From NCBI GenBank assembly GCA_028583605.1, contig CM053329.1:36889992-36953991 (forward strand): 64,000 nucleotides of DNA, read 5' to 3'. Shown one piece after another: positions 34,225-45,345 of this stretch. Source of the stretch: Dastarcus helophoroides. Lineage: Eukaryota; Arthropoda; Insecta; Coleoptera; Bothrideridae. A program made the translations under genes and the position numbers. Every line of letters starts with the position of its first letter. Position 1 is the stretch's first letter. Under the pieces are notes generated by a model. It saw only the letters and a program-made list of their open reading frames with translations, ran no database searches and was not told where the DNA came from.

Positions 34225-35099
34225 GATGGGAATTGTTCTTATCTAAAGTTAATTTTAATTGATCTTTCAGTTTATACTTCATGGTAGACCCTTATTGACC
34301 GGAAATATTATGTTTTTTTCAATTTATTTAACATTTCTTCGGCCCAGTTTGGAAATATTTAAATTTTTATGGTTTGTTGACAATTTTCTAAACAATTGTT
34401 GAAATGTTTATATTTATATTTTATATATAAACTTGATGGTTTGACACATATTTTGGTGATCTTGTCGTGCTGAATTAATCTTGATTTTTTCTATGTGACG
34501 AAAATCTTCTACGCGAGAAATCTTCTAGCAAAATTGGTTTCTGTGTATTTGGACTGCTTGGATACGTAAGTTTTTTATATGGTTAGCATTTAAGTTGTAA
34601 ACTTAGATTCTTCTTATTGACATTCGACTTCATTACAAACATGGTTAAATGATAATTGCCACGATTTCTACAGCTAGTAGCTTTGGCATATCTAAACAAG
34701 ATACTTATTACAAAGGAAATAAATGTTTAGTTCTACAGCTGCAGTTTTATTACTGATATTTTTCAAATAAATTGCCTACTATTATGGCATTGAATCGGCA
34801 ATAATAAGCTCAGTAATTTAAATGATGTACTTTCCTTTAATAACTATGAGGGTATTTTAATTAAGCCATAACCGTATTACATCATTATTTTAGTTATACT
34901 CCAGTAAGTTGTAATTTTAAATCGTATCGTATCGTATTAATTCGTATCTAGTCTACCATTTGAAGGGTTTCAAAGTTAGTAATATTTAATATAAATTAGA
35001 CGTATATCTTCGTATAATATTGATCCAAACTTTAAATTTAAAAGGGTTATACAATTACAAAAAAAACTGAACAACTGTTCCAAAACTATCACTCATCAC
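34225..35099. other. AT-rich DNA, no recognised feature
   Basis: Only a small tcgta repeat (about 34920-34948) stands out. Confidence 0.4.
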
Positions 35100-35480
35100 G
35101 CGTAGAACAATTAGTCTTTCTTCAATATCAAAACATCTGTTTAAAATGGTTACAATCCTTCGCATCCGACCGAGCAACTGGCCCATCTAACGTAATAATT
35201 TGGTAGAAAAGGTCTTTAATGGGGCGTACTGTCCTGCCAAGGCTGAATAAACAAATAGTTCCCAAAGTGGAGCCCCCATTGAGAATTGTTCTACTTGGAG
35301 ATGAGGCGGACGGCGGGATCTGTGCCGTTGCGAGGCCCATCCAGAGCCCAGAGGCTTGCTGACCCAGTGCTTCAGTAATCTCCCGTCACGAGGATGTCAT
35401 AAATCACGGCATAGCCGTACGTAAGCTCGAGAGCAAGCTACCGAGTAGACAAAAACCGCAAACTACCCGTAACTCGCTTT
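35100..35480. other. GC-richer single-copy island
   Basis: Clearly higher G+C than the surroundings and not repeated in the window. A 70-codon minus-strand frame (35128-35340, starting MGLATAQIPPSASS) is open across it, but I recognise no domain. Candidate conserved non-coding element or isolated exon; neither can be decided from sequence alone. Confidence 0.35.
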
Positions 35481-35769
35481 GCACATTAAATTATTTCGCG
35501 ATATCCTTACATGTAAATAAAACGGAAATAAAGAAATTTATGCCACAAAGGGAAGTGAAATGTTTTGGTCAAATGGTCAACATGAAAACTTGTATTTCAA
35601 TTCGAGTGAGTTTGTAAAAAAATAGCGTTTAAACCATAGACTTAAAATATTGTTGCATTTTACCTGTCCACAAAATTAAACACTCATTTATTTGGGAGAA
35701 GAATTAACTACTTATACAAGCGTAACTAAATCTAAACGATCACCGACTTATGTTGGTATTCCACATATA

Positions 35770-36035
35770 CTAGTTTTGGTGGAACGGACTGGTCCTTGGT
35801 TATCTTCAAAAATTGGAATAGGGGGCAGGGGACAAGTTTTGTAATTCAACGTATACTAGAATATTCGATATCTCGAAATCTCAAAAAGAGATTTACGTAT
35901 CTCTTTAATAGCCCTAATTACTTGTGAATATAATATTCGACTAGACCTTTTGAATATGTAAGCAATTTCTCCGACAATGCAACTCCCTAATAGCTTCTAG
36001 TAAGCATTTATTAAGCAATTTTTAACTATATAGTC
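35770..36035. repeat. Palindromic-family fragment plus a piece of the 46 kb repeat
   Basis: 35773-35850 contains ggtggaacggactggtcctt, ttggttatcttcaaaaattg and caggggacaagttttgtaat: the two outer ends of the palindromic family joined, with the middle deleted. 35855-35985 (tagaatattcgatatc ... ctaattacttgtgaa) is an inverted relative of the duplicated block at 45806-46670. Confidence 0.55.
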
Positions 36036-36813
36036 CGTTCAAATCTTATAACAATGGATTAAATCAAAAATGTATATGCAATGGAGTCTCTTCTATCATT
36101 TACACTTAATATTTGAGAGGTTTTCTGGCTCACAATAACAATATGAAACAAACTTAGTAGTAAGATAACAGAAAGAAAAATATAAGCATAATTGTCAAAC
36201 TGTACCGAATTTATTTATATCGTTTTATGAAGATGTTTTATAAATGAATAAAAAACCATTCATGTTATTCGAATCAACAACTGAGAGAATCATTAGGGCA
36301 TATTAGTGTCACTCAGAATGTCTCCGCATTGGAATCGCATCTACAGGAATAAAACATTGTTTGGGAACAAAATTCTGATATAGATGACCGAACAAAACAT
36401 CCAAATACACTGTGTGCAAAAATTAAGGAATATATAAAATCCCAAATTTTTAGGTTATTTTCAAATGTCTAGTTCTCAAAGAAAAAGTATCATATTGAGA
36501 AATCAAAAACAACATAGGAAAGCTCCAAGTTTCTACTTTTCATATTTTGAGTTCGAACTTTTCCAGCGTCAGCATTTTTTGGCTGATTATAAGAAAACCA
36601 GGGGCCGAAAATTTGTTTTAATTTTTGTTTATCTTTAAAATGACCAGAGGATTTCAATAATCTTTTCTTAGTGATTCCATCACCAAAGTCTTCTAGATAA
36701 TTCAATTGTATTTAATTTGACTGGTCCCCCAGTCATGTATGATGATTTTTAACTGAATGGTCGTCGCTCAAAATAAAAAAGTCACTTTTGAATTTGGAAG
36801 CCAATAACTCTAG

Positions 36814-37085
36814 TAACAATCCCACAGAAAACACGAGTAGGGTTTTAAAAACTACAAAGCATTCTAAACAAGACCTAGTTATTGGCATTTCGGCTGTTCG
36901 AGCCCTAAACATTGATTTTTGCTAAGTATGATTTTCAGTTCGCATCAGACTAAATGCATTTTTCAAGTTCCTTTATTTTCTAGCTTTCTTATTTTATTTT
37001 TCTTCACACAGAGCTCTAGATTATCTCTTTATTTTGCTACCTGTCATTTTCGGTATCAAGATTACTTAGTTTACCTCAACTAGAT
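36814..37085. repeat. Dispersed copy of the 32 kb tandem unit
   Basis: aacaatcccacagaaaacac, caaagcattctaaacaagac and the cggctgttcgagccctaaac to gttacctcaacta stretch match 32210-32470 in the same orientation. Confidence 0.75.
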
Positions 37086-37939
37086 TTTAAAAACCGCTTA
37101 AAATTCATCCACTCTGGAAAGTATAAACCATTATTTGCCTTAGGCGTCGATGACTGAATATAAGCCACAACATTTTGCGCCGGAACGCAACATTACAAAG
37201 TTATCTACAATCTAACGCAATTCATCGATATTGTTACTAAATGTATCTAGAAATTGATCAGCATAATATTTATTCACCGTAATAAGCAGAGCGAGATTAA
37301 ATTTTATGGTTAAAAAACCCGCTTTTACTGCTTTCCTTATGGCAGATCTAATGCTCGCAAGGCTTTTATATCATTTGCATATTTTTATTGAGACAACTCT
37401 TAGAAGAGCACTTATCGTGATTGAGCGCCACGGTAAATGTTGCCCTTTGTATAAAGCGAATGGCGACTGGTCAACTAGCGGTAATGGTAAGACGTGTCCT
37501 GAACAAAAAAAAACTCGAAGTATACATGCTATAAAATGCAATTAGAAATAGAGTGAAGTTCTTTGGTCACCGTTCGCTATTGCCTCAGGCGTGTGCGTGT
37601 AAACCAACGACATACCAACTAACAAAATGAAGAATTCTGATGAGCAATCAGTGTCATTCACCAAGTAAATTCACCTTGGGGTTTACTTATGAACAGAGAA
37701 AAGACCGGTTCTTATTAGTTGCCTTCGTCGTCTAGTAATATTTCCGATTTTAACATTTTCTTGTAATTATCCACATAATAAGGAATTAATGGGTGGGGTG
37801 AACCTTTTTATAACGCAGGTGCCTATTTAATAAACGTTTACAAAACTAGTTGCTGGTCGACCAAAGAAAACTCACTTTATAACGAACATTCTGGTTTTAC
37901 TTATAGGGAAGGCGAAAATAAAATAGACGAAAACAACGT
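37086..37939. other. Unassigned DNA
   Basis: A 79-codon plus-strand frame (37306-37545) has varied residues but no recognisable domain and no supporting context. Nothing else is seen. Confidence 0.35.
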
Positions 37940-38515
37940 CACGCTTCAGTGGGTTCCCACATATCAAGAACAGTGATTTGTAGAATGTTTTACAGGAAAA
38001 GACCTCTTGATGCTGTGCTCAGTTCGAAACCAGCTAGGCAATGCTTAATTAATCATTACTCCTACTTTGTCCTCTCTAGATGCAGGAGAATACAAACACT
38101 TCTTAGGAATTGCAAACGCCATCTTTGGCGTGAATTCGTACTGCATTCGACACATTCTTTACTAATAGAATCCAAAGAGAACCCAGGAACCATGAATGCG
38201 CATATCGGATTGAAAGTTGAAGCTAGGAAATCGTTTACGTGTAACAGAAACAGAGTAGGAGACAGGAACAGACCCCTGAGGATACCCCTGCATTAATCGC
38301 AAATGTCTTGAATGAGATGCCAATCGACGACAACCTGAAAAGATCTGTCAGCGAGAAAATTGGATATCAAATGACAGAGTCCAGGAGGAAGGCCATAAGA
38401 TGTTAATTTGGCTAGAGGAGATCGGTGCCCGACTCTGTCGAAGGCCTTTGCGTTATCCAATCCTAGCCTCACCATGTGGCATGAGTTACAGATATGAGTA
38501 ACATATGCCATTAGA
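37940..38515 (-). pseudogene. Non-LTR reverse transcriptase fragment (jockey/I-like)
   Basis: The minus strand reads LDNAKAFDRVGHRSPLAKL, then SYGLPPGLCHLISNFLADR (38293-38511), then after a frame change INAGV and, in another frame, LFLLHVNDFLAST. The AKAFDRVWH, LPPxLCxLIxxFLxxR and INAGVPQGSVLSP..LFLLxxND blocks are the palm core of jockey/I-like RTs, in correct order. The FADD box is not seen where expected. Short, frameshifted, no endonuclease. The 115-codon plus-strand frame over it is an antisense shadow. Confidence 0.75.
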
Positions 38516-38555
38516 TTGCCAGTTGAGTGTTTTTGACTGAAACCGTATTAGATCA

Positions 38556-39322
38556 TTTGGATGAGGAGCAAAAAGTAGGTACTTATGTCAAGTTGTCGAG
38601 TAGTACATTTGATGAAGACTCTAAGTATCTTAAAACTAAAGTTAAATTCTCTTACGTTATACAAGTTCTTGAATAGCTTCCTACGGAGTGGAAGAAGGGG
38701 GTGACTGATTGTGAATTTCTTCGTAACAAGAAAGTCCTCTGAGTATAGCATACTCTGAGTATAGTATACTCTGAGTATAGTATACTCAAAGTATGATATA
38801 CTCAAAGTATTGTATACTCAGAGGACCTTCTCGTTGTATTTGGATGAGAAGCCAAAAGTAAGTACTTATGTCAAGTTGTCGAGTAGTACATTTGATGAAG
38901 ACTATAAGTATCTTAAAATTAAAGTTAAATCCTCTTACGTTATACAAGTTCTTGAATAGCTTCTTACGGAGTGGAAGAAGGGGGTGACTGATTGGGAATT
39001 TCTTCGTAACAAGAAGGTTCCCTAAGTATAGCATACTCTGAGTATAATATACCCTGAGTATAGTATACTCAAAGTATGGTATACTCAAAGTATGGTATAC
39101 TCAAAGAATTGTATATTTAGAGGACTTTCTCGTTGTATTTGAATGAGAAGTCAAAAGTAAGTACTTATGTCAAGTTGTCGAGTACTACATTTGATGAAGA
39201 CTCTAAGTATCTTAAAACTAAAGTTAAATCCTTTTACTTATACAAGTTCCTGAATAACTTCCTCCTGAGTGGAAGGAAGGGGTGACTGATTAGGGATTTC
39301 TTAGCAACAAGAAGATCCTCTA
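38556..39322. repeat. Satellite, units of about 0.3 kb (first block)
   Basis: Three units start near 38560, 38842 and 39143 (aaaagtaagtacttatgtca, then gtcgagtagtacatttgatg, ggaagaagggggtgactgat). Each ends in a run of the 16-mer-like words agtatagtatactc. The third unit is interrupted by the mariner element at 39323. Confidence 0.85.
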
Positions 39323-40032
39323 CCTTGATCAAAAAGTTCCCGGAATAACCACCGTGTAGCGCTCCCATCGTTTCCATTTGAGTTTTGTTTTTTTTTTTTG
39401 TTAAGTTGGTACATCTGTTGTTGATATTTCCTCCAAATCTTAGCGTCATAGCTTGATATTTGCAAAAGTTACGTAGCCAAAAGTAGCTTAACATTTGCAA
39501 AAGTTAGGTAGCCAAGAGTGCATCATCCCTGTGTGTGTTGGCGATTTTTTACAATTTTAGAATTGTAGAAAGAGTATTATTTGGGCGTTATGAGACGTTT
39601 GCGTGAAGCAATTCGCCGAAAGAGACCAGAATTGTGGGCAGAAAACTCATGGATTTTGCACCATGATAACGCAGCGTCGCACAACGCCATCATTATACGT
39701 AATTTTTTGACGAAAAATGCAACAAATACCATCCAACAGTCACCGAATTCACCTGATTTGGCTCCCTGTGACTTCTTTCTGTTCAATCGAATTAAAAAAC
39801 CATTACGGGGAACGCGTTTCAGCAGCCGAGAGGAAGTAATGGAGAAATCGCAGGAAGCACTGATGGGCCTACCGAAAAGCGAATATAAAAAATGTTTTGA
39901 GGATTGGATCAAGCGCTGGCATAAGTGTGTTGCAATCGATGGGGATTACTTTGAAGGGGACAATATAGATTTAAATGAATAAACTTGTATTATTAATTTT
40001 CTGAATAAATTACGGGAACTTTTTGATCAAGG
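39323..40032 (+). mobile_element. Internally deleted mariner element with both terminal repeats
   Basis: Terminal inverted repeats of 24 bp start CCTTGATCAAAAAGTTCCCG at both ends and differ at one base further in. The left flank is TA (39321-39322), the mariner target; the right flank is ca, probably a mutated TA. It is 710 bp long, about half a full mariner. The 5' untranslated part is present, then the sequence jumps straight to the catalytic C-terminal half of the transposase. It sits inside the 38.5-41.3 kb satellite, so it is younger than that array. Confidence 0.9.
39581..39982 (+). pseudogene. mariner transposase, C-terminal half (DD34D)
   Basis: The 133-codon frame contains ILHHDNAASHNA (second aspartate) and LAPCDFFLFNRIKK (third aspartate). 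There are exactly 34 residues between the two aspartates, the DD34D signature of mariner, followed by the usual C-terminus (RWHKCVAIDGDYFEGDN). The first catalytic aspartate and the N-terminal DNA-binding domain are deleted: the frame begins MGVMRRLREAIRRKRPELW. The frame is otherwise open to its natural stop, so decay is limited and the internal deletion is the main defect. It could not transpose by itself. Confidence 0.9.
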
Positions 40033-41290
40033 CAGTATACTCTGAGTATAGTATACTCAACATATAGTATACTCAACGTATAGTATACTCAAAGTATAGT
40101 ATACTCAAAGTATAGTATACTCAAAGTATAGTATACTCAAAGTATAATATACTCAAAGTATAGTATACTCAAAGTATAGTCTTACTCAAAGGACCCTCTC
40201 GTTTTAATCCAGCATCCCTCCAGAAAGATTCCAAATCTCCAGTTAAGAAATCCATTGGAATACTGGATTTGAAATGGTTTCATACAAGACGGTAAAAGAT
40301 TAGAACAAAAACGAAAGAAAATGCGACGTCGTGAGCGCGATTAAGCCATGGTGACTGATTAGGGATTTCTTAGTAACAAAAAGGTTCCTCTGAGTATAAT
40401 ATACTCTGAGCATAGTATACTCAACGTATAGTATACTCAAAGTGTAGTATACTCAAAGTATAGTATACGCAAAGTATAGTTTACTCAAAGTAAAGTCTAC
40501 TCAAAGGACCCTCTCGTTTTACTCCAGCACCCTCCAGAAAAATCCCAAATCTCCAGTTAAGATACCCATTGAAATTTTGGATTTGAAATGGTTTCATACA
40601 AGACGGTAAAAGACAGAACAAAAACGAAAGAAAATGCGACGTCGTGAACGCGGTTAATTCAGAGTGACTGATTAGGGATTTCTTAATAACAAGAAGAACC
40701 TATAAGTATAATATACTCTGAGTATAATACACTCAACGTATAGTATACTCAAAGTATAGTATACTCAAAGTATAGTATACTCAAAGTATAGTATACTCAA
40801 AGTAGAGTCTACTCAAAGGACACTCTCTCTCGTTTTACTCCAGCACCCTCCAGAAAGATTTCAAATCTCCAGTTAAGATACCCATTGAAATTTTGGATTT
40901 GAAATGGTTTCATACAAGGCGGTAAAAGACAAAACAAAAATGAAAGAAAATGCGACGTCGTGAGCGCGGTTTAAGCCAGGGTCACTGATTTGGGATTTCT
41001 TAGTAACAAGGAGATCCTCTGAGTATAATATACTCTGAGTGTGGTATACTAAACGTATCGTATACCCAAAGTATAGTATATTCAAAGTATAGTACACTCA
41101 AAGTATAGTATACTCAAAGTATAGTATACTCAAAATATAGTCTACTCAAAGGACCCTCTCGTTTTACTCCAGTACCCTCTAGAAAGATTCCAAATCTCCA
41201 CTTAAGATACCCATTGGAATATTGGATTTGAAATGGTTAAAACGGTTAAGCCATCTCCACAAACGCATTAGGACCCGAAATTAACAAAAG
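40033..41290. repeat. Satellite, second block: four units of about 0.31-0.32 kb with a palindromic 16-mer
   Basis: Units of the type ctctcgttttactccagcac ... aaatctccagttaag ... gtttcatacaagacggtaa ... gcgacgtcgtgagcgcg ... gtgactgattagggatttct recur four times. Each contains an inner array of tatagtatactcaaag (40036-40195, 40390-40505, 40702-40815, 41017-41150). The word agtatagtatact is nearly its own reverse complement. It links to the first block through gtgactgattagggatttct. Confidence 0.85.
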
Positions 41291-41825
41291 CCACCATCAG
41301 CCTGAGGGATCAATGCAAGATAATCATATACCCATATCTTGACGGTGTGCGCCCCTATTAGTTGCGGGATCATCATGCATAAGTATTCCCAACTTATGGG
41401 TCAGTTAAGAAAGCCATTGCATGGGATATCGGGATTTAAAATCATTCCATAGAAGACGACAAAACACAAAACGAAAACGAAAAAAAGTACGACACGTGCT
41501 ATTAAGCGAGTTCTACAGGCGCATTAGGAGCCTGAAAATAACAAAAACATGACCGTCAATTTCATGGATGACTGAAAGATGAATACGTGCTCCTATCTTT
41601 GATGGCGTGTGGCTCCATCAGTTGTGGAAGCACCGTCCACAAGTATTTCCAATTACAATGGGTTCTCACGGGCATCAAGTCGATAGAACTATTAAAAATG
41701 CAACTCATGATTTCAATCGAATGTATTGTGACGAAAAATTTCTAAAATTTAAACAAGATTATTTCTGTCTAAATTATTATTATTTTTTTTTTTTAGGAAT
41801 GCGTGATTTAAATAATCTCAACATA
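41291..41825. repeat. Diverged relatives of the satellite unit, then unassigned DNA
   Basis: About 41395-41590 carries cagttaagaaagccattg, aaatcattccatagaagacg and aacgaaaacgaaaaaaagta, a rough match to the 40.2-40.3 kb unit. After it nothing is recognised. Confidence 0.45.
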
Positions 41826-41998
41826 GGTTCTGACGCACAGGCCAATAGGTTTGAACATTTATTAGATTGGAAGTTTGGAAACCAAATACCGGTCTCGATC
41901 TTGTTAGATCTCGTCAGTTTGGTATATCCAACTCGAATGCTAACAAATGTTCCGACAAGTGAGTACCAAAGAATTCACAGACGTCAAGCGTGTGACTC
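41826..41998 (+). repeat. Repeat family B, left part of a copy split by the foldback element
   Basis: gaacatttattagattggaa, tttggaaaccaaataccggt and tttggtatatccaactcgaa are shared with 53500-53600 (plus) and 53945-54075 (minus). The copy resumes at 44631 after the inserted element. Confidence 0.8.
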
Positions 41999-42001
41999 TT
42001 A

Positions 42002-44630
42002 CAAGGAAAGGTCGCGAAGTGTCCGGCGCCGATTTTGCTAACTTTTGGATATGTTTTAAAGGACCAAAATCTAAGAGACACGTATTTTTTTTTATCGGCT
42101 GATAAATGGTTTTAAGGGTAGTTTTACCCCCTCAAAGTTGAGGCAAAAAATGCAGATTTTGCTGTTTCTCGAATACCACAAATGATATTCGATTTTTTCC
42201 AAAAGTTTTGATTTGACGAGAAATAAAAGAAAACAATTTTTTTTTTAATTTTCGCACCCCCTCATGGGGGCAAACTACCCTATTTAGAAGTTTTTTAATC
42301 ATAAAAATGGTAATCACGTCAGCAAAATTCTGAAAAAAATATATGTTATTTTATACACCAAAACTAATTTTACCTGTTTTTGGATTTTGTTGGAAAAAAG
42401 TTTTTTGGGGGGTAAACACCACTTACACGAATACGTATATGATAGGATGTATTTTTATGATTTTTGTTTTATTTTTTTTCTGAAGCGAAGTATTTCGACG
42501 AGAAACTAAAAAAAATAATTTTTTAAGATTCCTTCGGTGACCCCTCATCCCCACCCTCCACCTTTCCCTTATAGGAGGGTGAGCTACCTACTTAAAAAAC
42601 TGGAAAATTCGAGATTATTATGATCCCTCTACTATCTATATACACCAAAACAAAGGTTTACCAAATTTTTTTAACCCCATCCCTCCTGATAGGGGTAAAC
42701 TACCCCTTATGAAATTTTTAATTAACAAGAAAATAGTCATTATAACAGCTTAATTTTGAAAAATAAATGTTATTTTATACATCAAAATTAATTTTACTTT
42801 TATTTGGGTTTTGGTAAAGGAAAATATTTTAGGGGTAAACACCCTTTAGGTCAAACACGTATATAATAGGATGTATTTCTATGATTTTTAATTGGTTTTT
42901 TATCTGAAACGAAGTATTTCAACGAGGAATTATAAAATTAATTTTTTTGAACTTTTCCGGTGACCTCTCTTCCTCTCTCTCCACCTTATCTTACCAGCGG
43001 TTGAGTCATCTACTTAAAAAATCGGAAAATTCGAGATCATTACGATCTCTTTTTATACACCGAAAAAAATTCTAAATTTTTCCACCTTCGTAAGGGGATA
43101 AACTACTCCTTTCTGAGGTTTTTAAGTATTCAAAAAATTGTCATTATAACAGTAAAATTTTGAAAAAAAAAGCACTATATTTTATAACCAAAACTTATTT
43201 TATTGAATTTTTTTGGGGTTTGTCGAAGAAAAATTTTTGGGGGTAAGCACCCTTTGGAGCAAATATGTGTATAAAATATCTATATAAAAACTGCGGTCAG
43301 TTGTCTGAACTTTATAAAAATTTAGAAGTTTTGTATATTAGATATACCTACACAAGAAATATGGGAATTTACCAAAACATTTAAGTGCATATTATTATGG
43401 CGGTAAAGATATTCGTTTCTTTTTTCCTGGAACGAAATATTTCAACAAGAAACAATAAAAATAATTTTTCCGAATTTTTCCAGCCACACCTCGCGTCCTA
43501 TTTCTATCAGAAGGATAAGTCACCTGGGATGGGAAATGCAAAAATTTAAAACCTTTCTAAGCTCTGTTTTGTGGTATCTAGAGAGACAGCGAATTTCCAG
43601 TTTTTCAAGTAGATAGCTAACTGGCTCATTCTACTGGTATGCCAACACGAAGGGTGGGAACGGTAGAACCAAAATTTAAAAATAATATTTTTCTACCTTC
43701 TTTAAAATACTTCGTTTCAAAAATAACGAGCCGAAAATTATACAAATATATCTCCTATTGTATATAAATATTTGCGTTAAGGGTGTTCACCCCCAATATA
43801 TTTTTCTTCACCCAAATCCAAATGCAGGCAAAATTAATTTTGATGTATAAAATAACATTTATTTTTCAAAATTGACCTGTTATAATGACTATTTCCTTGT
43901 TAATTAATAATTTCATAAGGGGGTAATTTACCCCTATCAGGAGGGGTGGGGGTAAAAAATTTGGTAAACTTTTTTTCGGTGTATATAGATAGTAGATGGA
44001 TCATAATAATCTCGAATTTTCCGGTTTTTTAAGTAGATAGCTCAGCCTCCTATAAGGGAAGGGTGGAGGGTGGGGATGAGGGGTCACCGAAAAAATCTTA
44101 AAAAATTATTTTATTAGTTTCTCGACGAAATACTTCGCTTCAGAAAAAAAAATAAAACAAAAATCATAAAAATACATCCTATCATATACGTATTCGTGTA
44201 AGTGGTGTTTACCCCCCAAAAATTTTTTTTTTCGACAAAATCCAAAAACAGGTAAAATTAGTTTTGGTGTATAAAATAACATATATTTTTTTCAAAATTT
44301 TGCTGTCATAATTACCATTTTTATGATTAAAAAACTTCTAAATGGGGTAGTTTGCCCCCATGAGGGGGGTGGGAAAATTTTGAAACATTTTTTTTCTTAT
44401 ATTTCTCGTCGAAACAAAACTTTTGAAAAAAGAAACGACTCGAATATCATTTTTGGTATGTGAGAAACAGCAAAATCTGCATTTTTTGCCCCAACTTTGA
44501 GGGGGTAAAACTACCCTTAAAACCGTTTATCAGCCGATAAAAAAAAATACGTGTCTCTTAGATTTTGATCCTTTAAAACATATCCAAAAATTAGCAAAAT
44601 CGGCGCCGGACACTTCGCGACCCTTCCTTG
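42002..44630. mobile_element. Foldback DNA transposon with tandem-repeat arms and TTA target duplication
   Basis: The ends are inverted repeats: the left begins CAAGGAAAGGTCGCGAAGTG and the right, read inward, CAAGGAAGGGTCGCGAAGTG. The next 30 bases also match at all but one site. Complementarity continues inward for about 0.9-1 kb per arm (for example 42420-42620 with 44040-44230). TTA lies on both sides (41999-42001 and 44631-44633). The arms are made of tandem units of about 415-425 bp: the landmark ttatacaccaaaactaattt recurs near 42350, 42775 and 43180, with inverted copies near 43830 and 44255. No transposase is seen. Long TIRs made of tandem repeats define foldback elements; the superfamily is unclear, though a 3-bp TTA duplication would suit a PIF/Harbinger-type enzyme. 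Confidence 0.85.
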
Positions 44631-44633
44631 TTA

Positions 44634-44730
44634 GTACTACCACCTATTGGTCCATAGAAAAACCATGGCCTTCGCCAACAATATCGTATGCAAATCAACA
44701 TAGGGATAACTCATCTTGAAAAATTGGTGG
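44634..44730 (+). repeat. Repeat family B, right part of the split copy
   Basis: Resumes exactly after the duplicated TTA with gtactaccacctattggtcc, which matches gtactgccacctgttggtcc at 53646 and the inverted copy near 53915. Confidence 0.8.
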
Positions 44731-45103
44731 TCGAAATAGCAGATATATTTTGTATATTTTTGGCTGTTCAAATTTCCAAAAGCCCGAAATTGCAAAAATA
44801 CTTCTCCAACTTATTACTTATTTTATTTAAATTTTGTTATAACTATTAAAATTTTCAGGAAAAAGTTGTCGCAAGAAATATTTTTCTCGAAATTTTAAAA
44901 GAAAAATATTTTTCCTAACTTTTACTTTTTTTATTTACATTCCAACCTAATTTTAAGAAAATAACAGAATGTCTAAAAATAAATGAAATAAAAAAGATCG
45001 AAATTTTTAGAAAATAATGAAAGGGAAAAGTCGAGTTTTTTACGTTTTTGAAATTATGCTTTAAAATTTTGTCGAATAATTTGAGATTTTCCCCCATAAG
45101 TAG
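44731..45103. repeat. AT tract, degenerate repeat
   Basis: Poly-A/T with cgaaatttt words like the larger tracts. No boundaries found. Confidence 0.4.
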
Positions 45104-45226
45104 ATATATCAGGAGAGTTCTGCGCCAAATGACGTCACAGCAGCTTCGGATGACATGTCGTCCGAAGAAGCAGAGAGGCGGTACTTGTCTAGCCAGTTGG
45201 TTTCAGCTGCAGCAATACAGAATTGA
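45104..45226 (+). CDS. Possible short coding fragment (40 codons), unassigned
   Basis: An open stretch after TAG at 45101 reads ...QESSAPNDVTAASDD, then SSEEAERRYLSSQLVSAAA, and stops with TGA at 45224-45226. There is no start codon at its head; a possible splice acceptor (tatatcag, ending 45112) precedes GAGAGT, after a cccccataag stretch. The residue mix (acidic, Ser/Ala-rich) is unlike the AT-rich noise around it. It could be a terminal exon, a captured exon fragment or chance. I do not recognise a family. The DNA also holds a near-perfect 24-bp palindrome around gacatgtc. Confidence 0.25.
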   Translation: MYQESSAPNDVTAASDDMSSEEAERRYLSSQLVSAAAIQN

Positions 45227-45345
45227 TATACAGGTTCCTGTCCCCTGAAGCCAGAAAGATTAAAAATATATAACAACAATTCCTTTAATGCGTTTCGATG
45301 GCCAAGCTACCATCTTTAGAGAGATGAAATTGTTAGAAAAACAGT
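45218..45345. mobile_element. Palindromic repeat family, one arm
   Basis: ggttcctgtcccctgaagcc, agaaagattaaaaatatata, aatgcgtttcgatggccaag and taccatctttagagagatga follow the family's left-arm order. The right arm is absent. Confidence 0.65.

Noticed and set aside
37306..37545. 79-codon plus-strand frame as a host gene
   Set aside because: The residue mix is plausible but there is no domain, no promoter, no splice context and no second copy; kept only as an unassigned note.
37949..38296. 115-codon plus-strand frame
   Set aside because: Antisense to a reverse transcriptase fragment recognised on the minus strand.
40036..40195. CRISPR-like appearance of regularly spaced 16-mers
   Set aside because: There are no unique spacers, the repeat is contiguous, and the context is a eukaryotic satellite.
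41607..42041. 144-codon plus-strand frame
   Set aside because: It crosses from satellite relatives through repeat B into the foldback end, so it is a composite of unrelated repeats.
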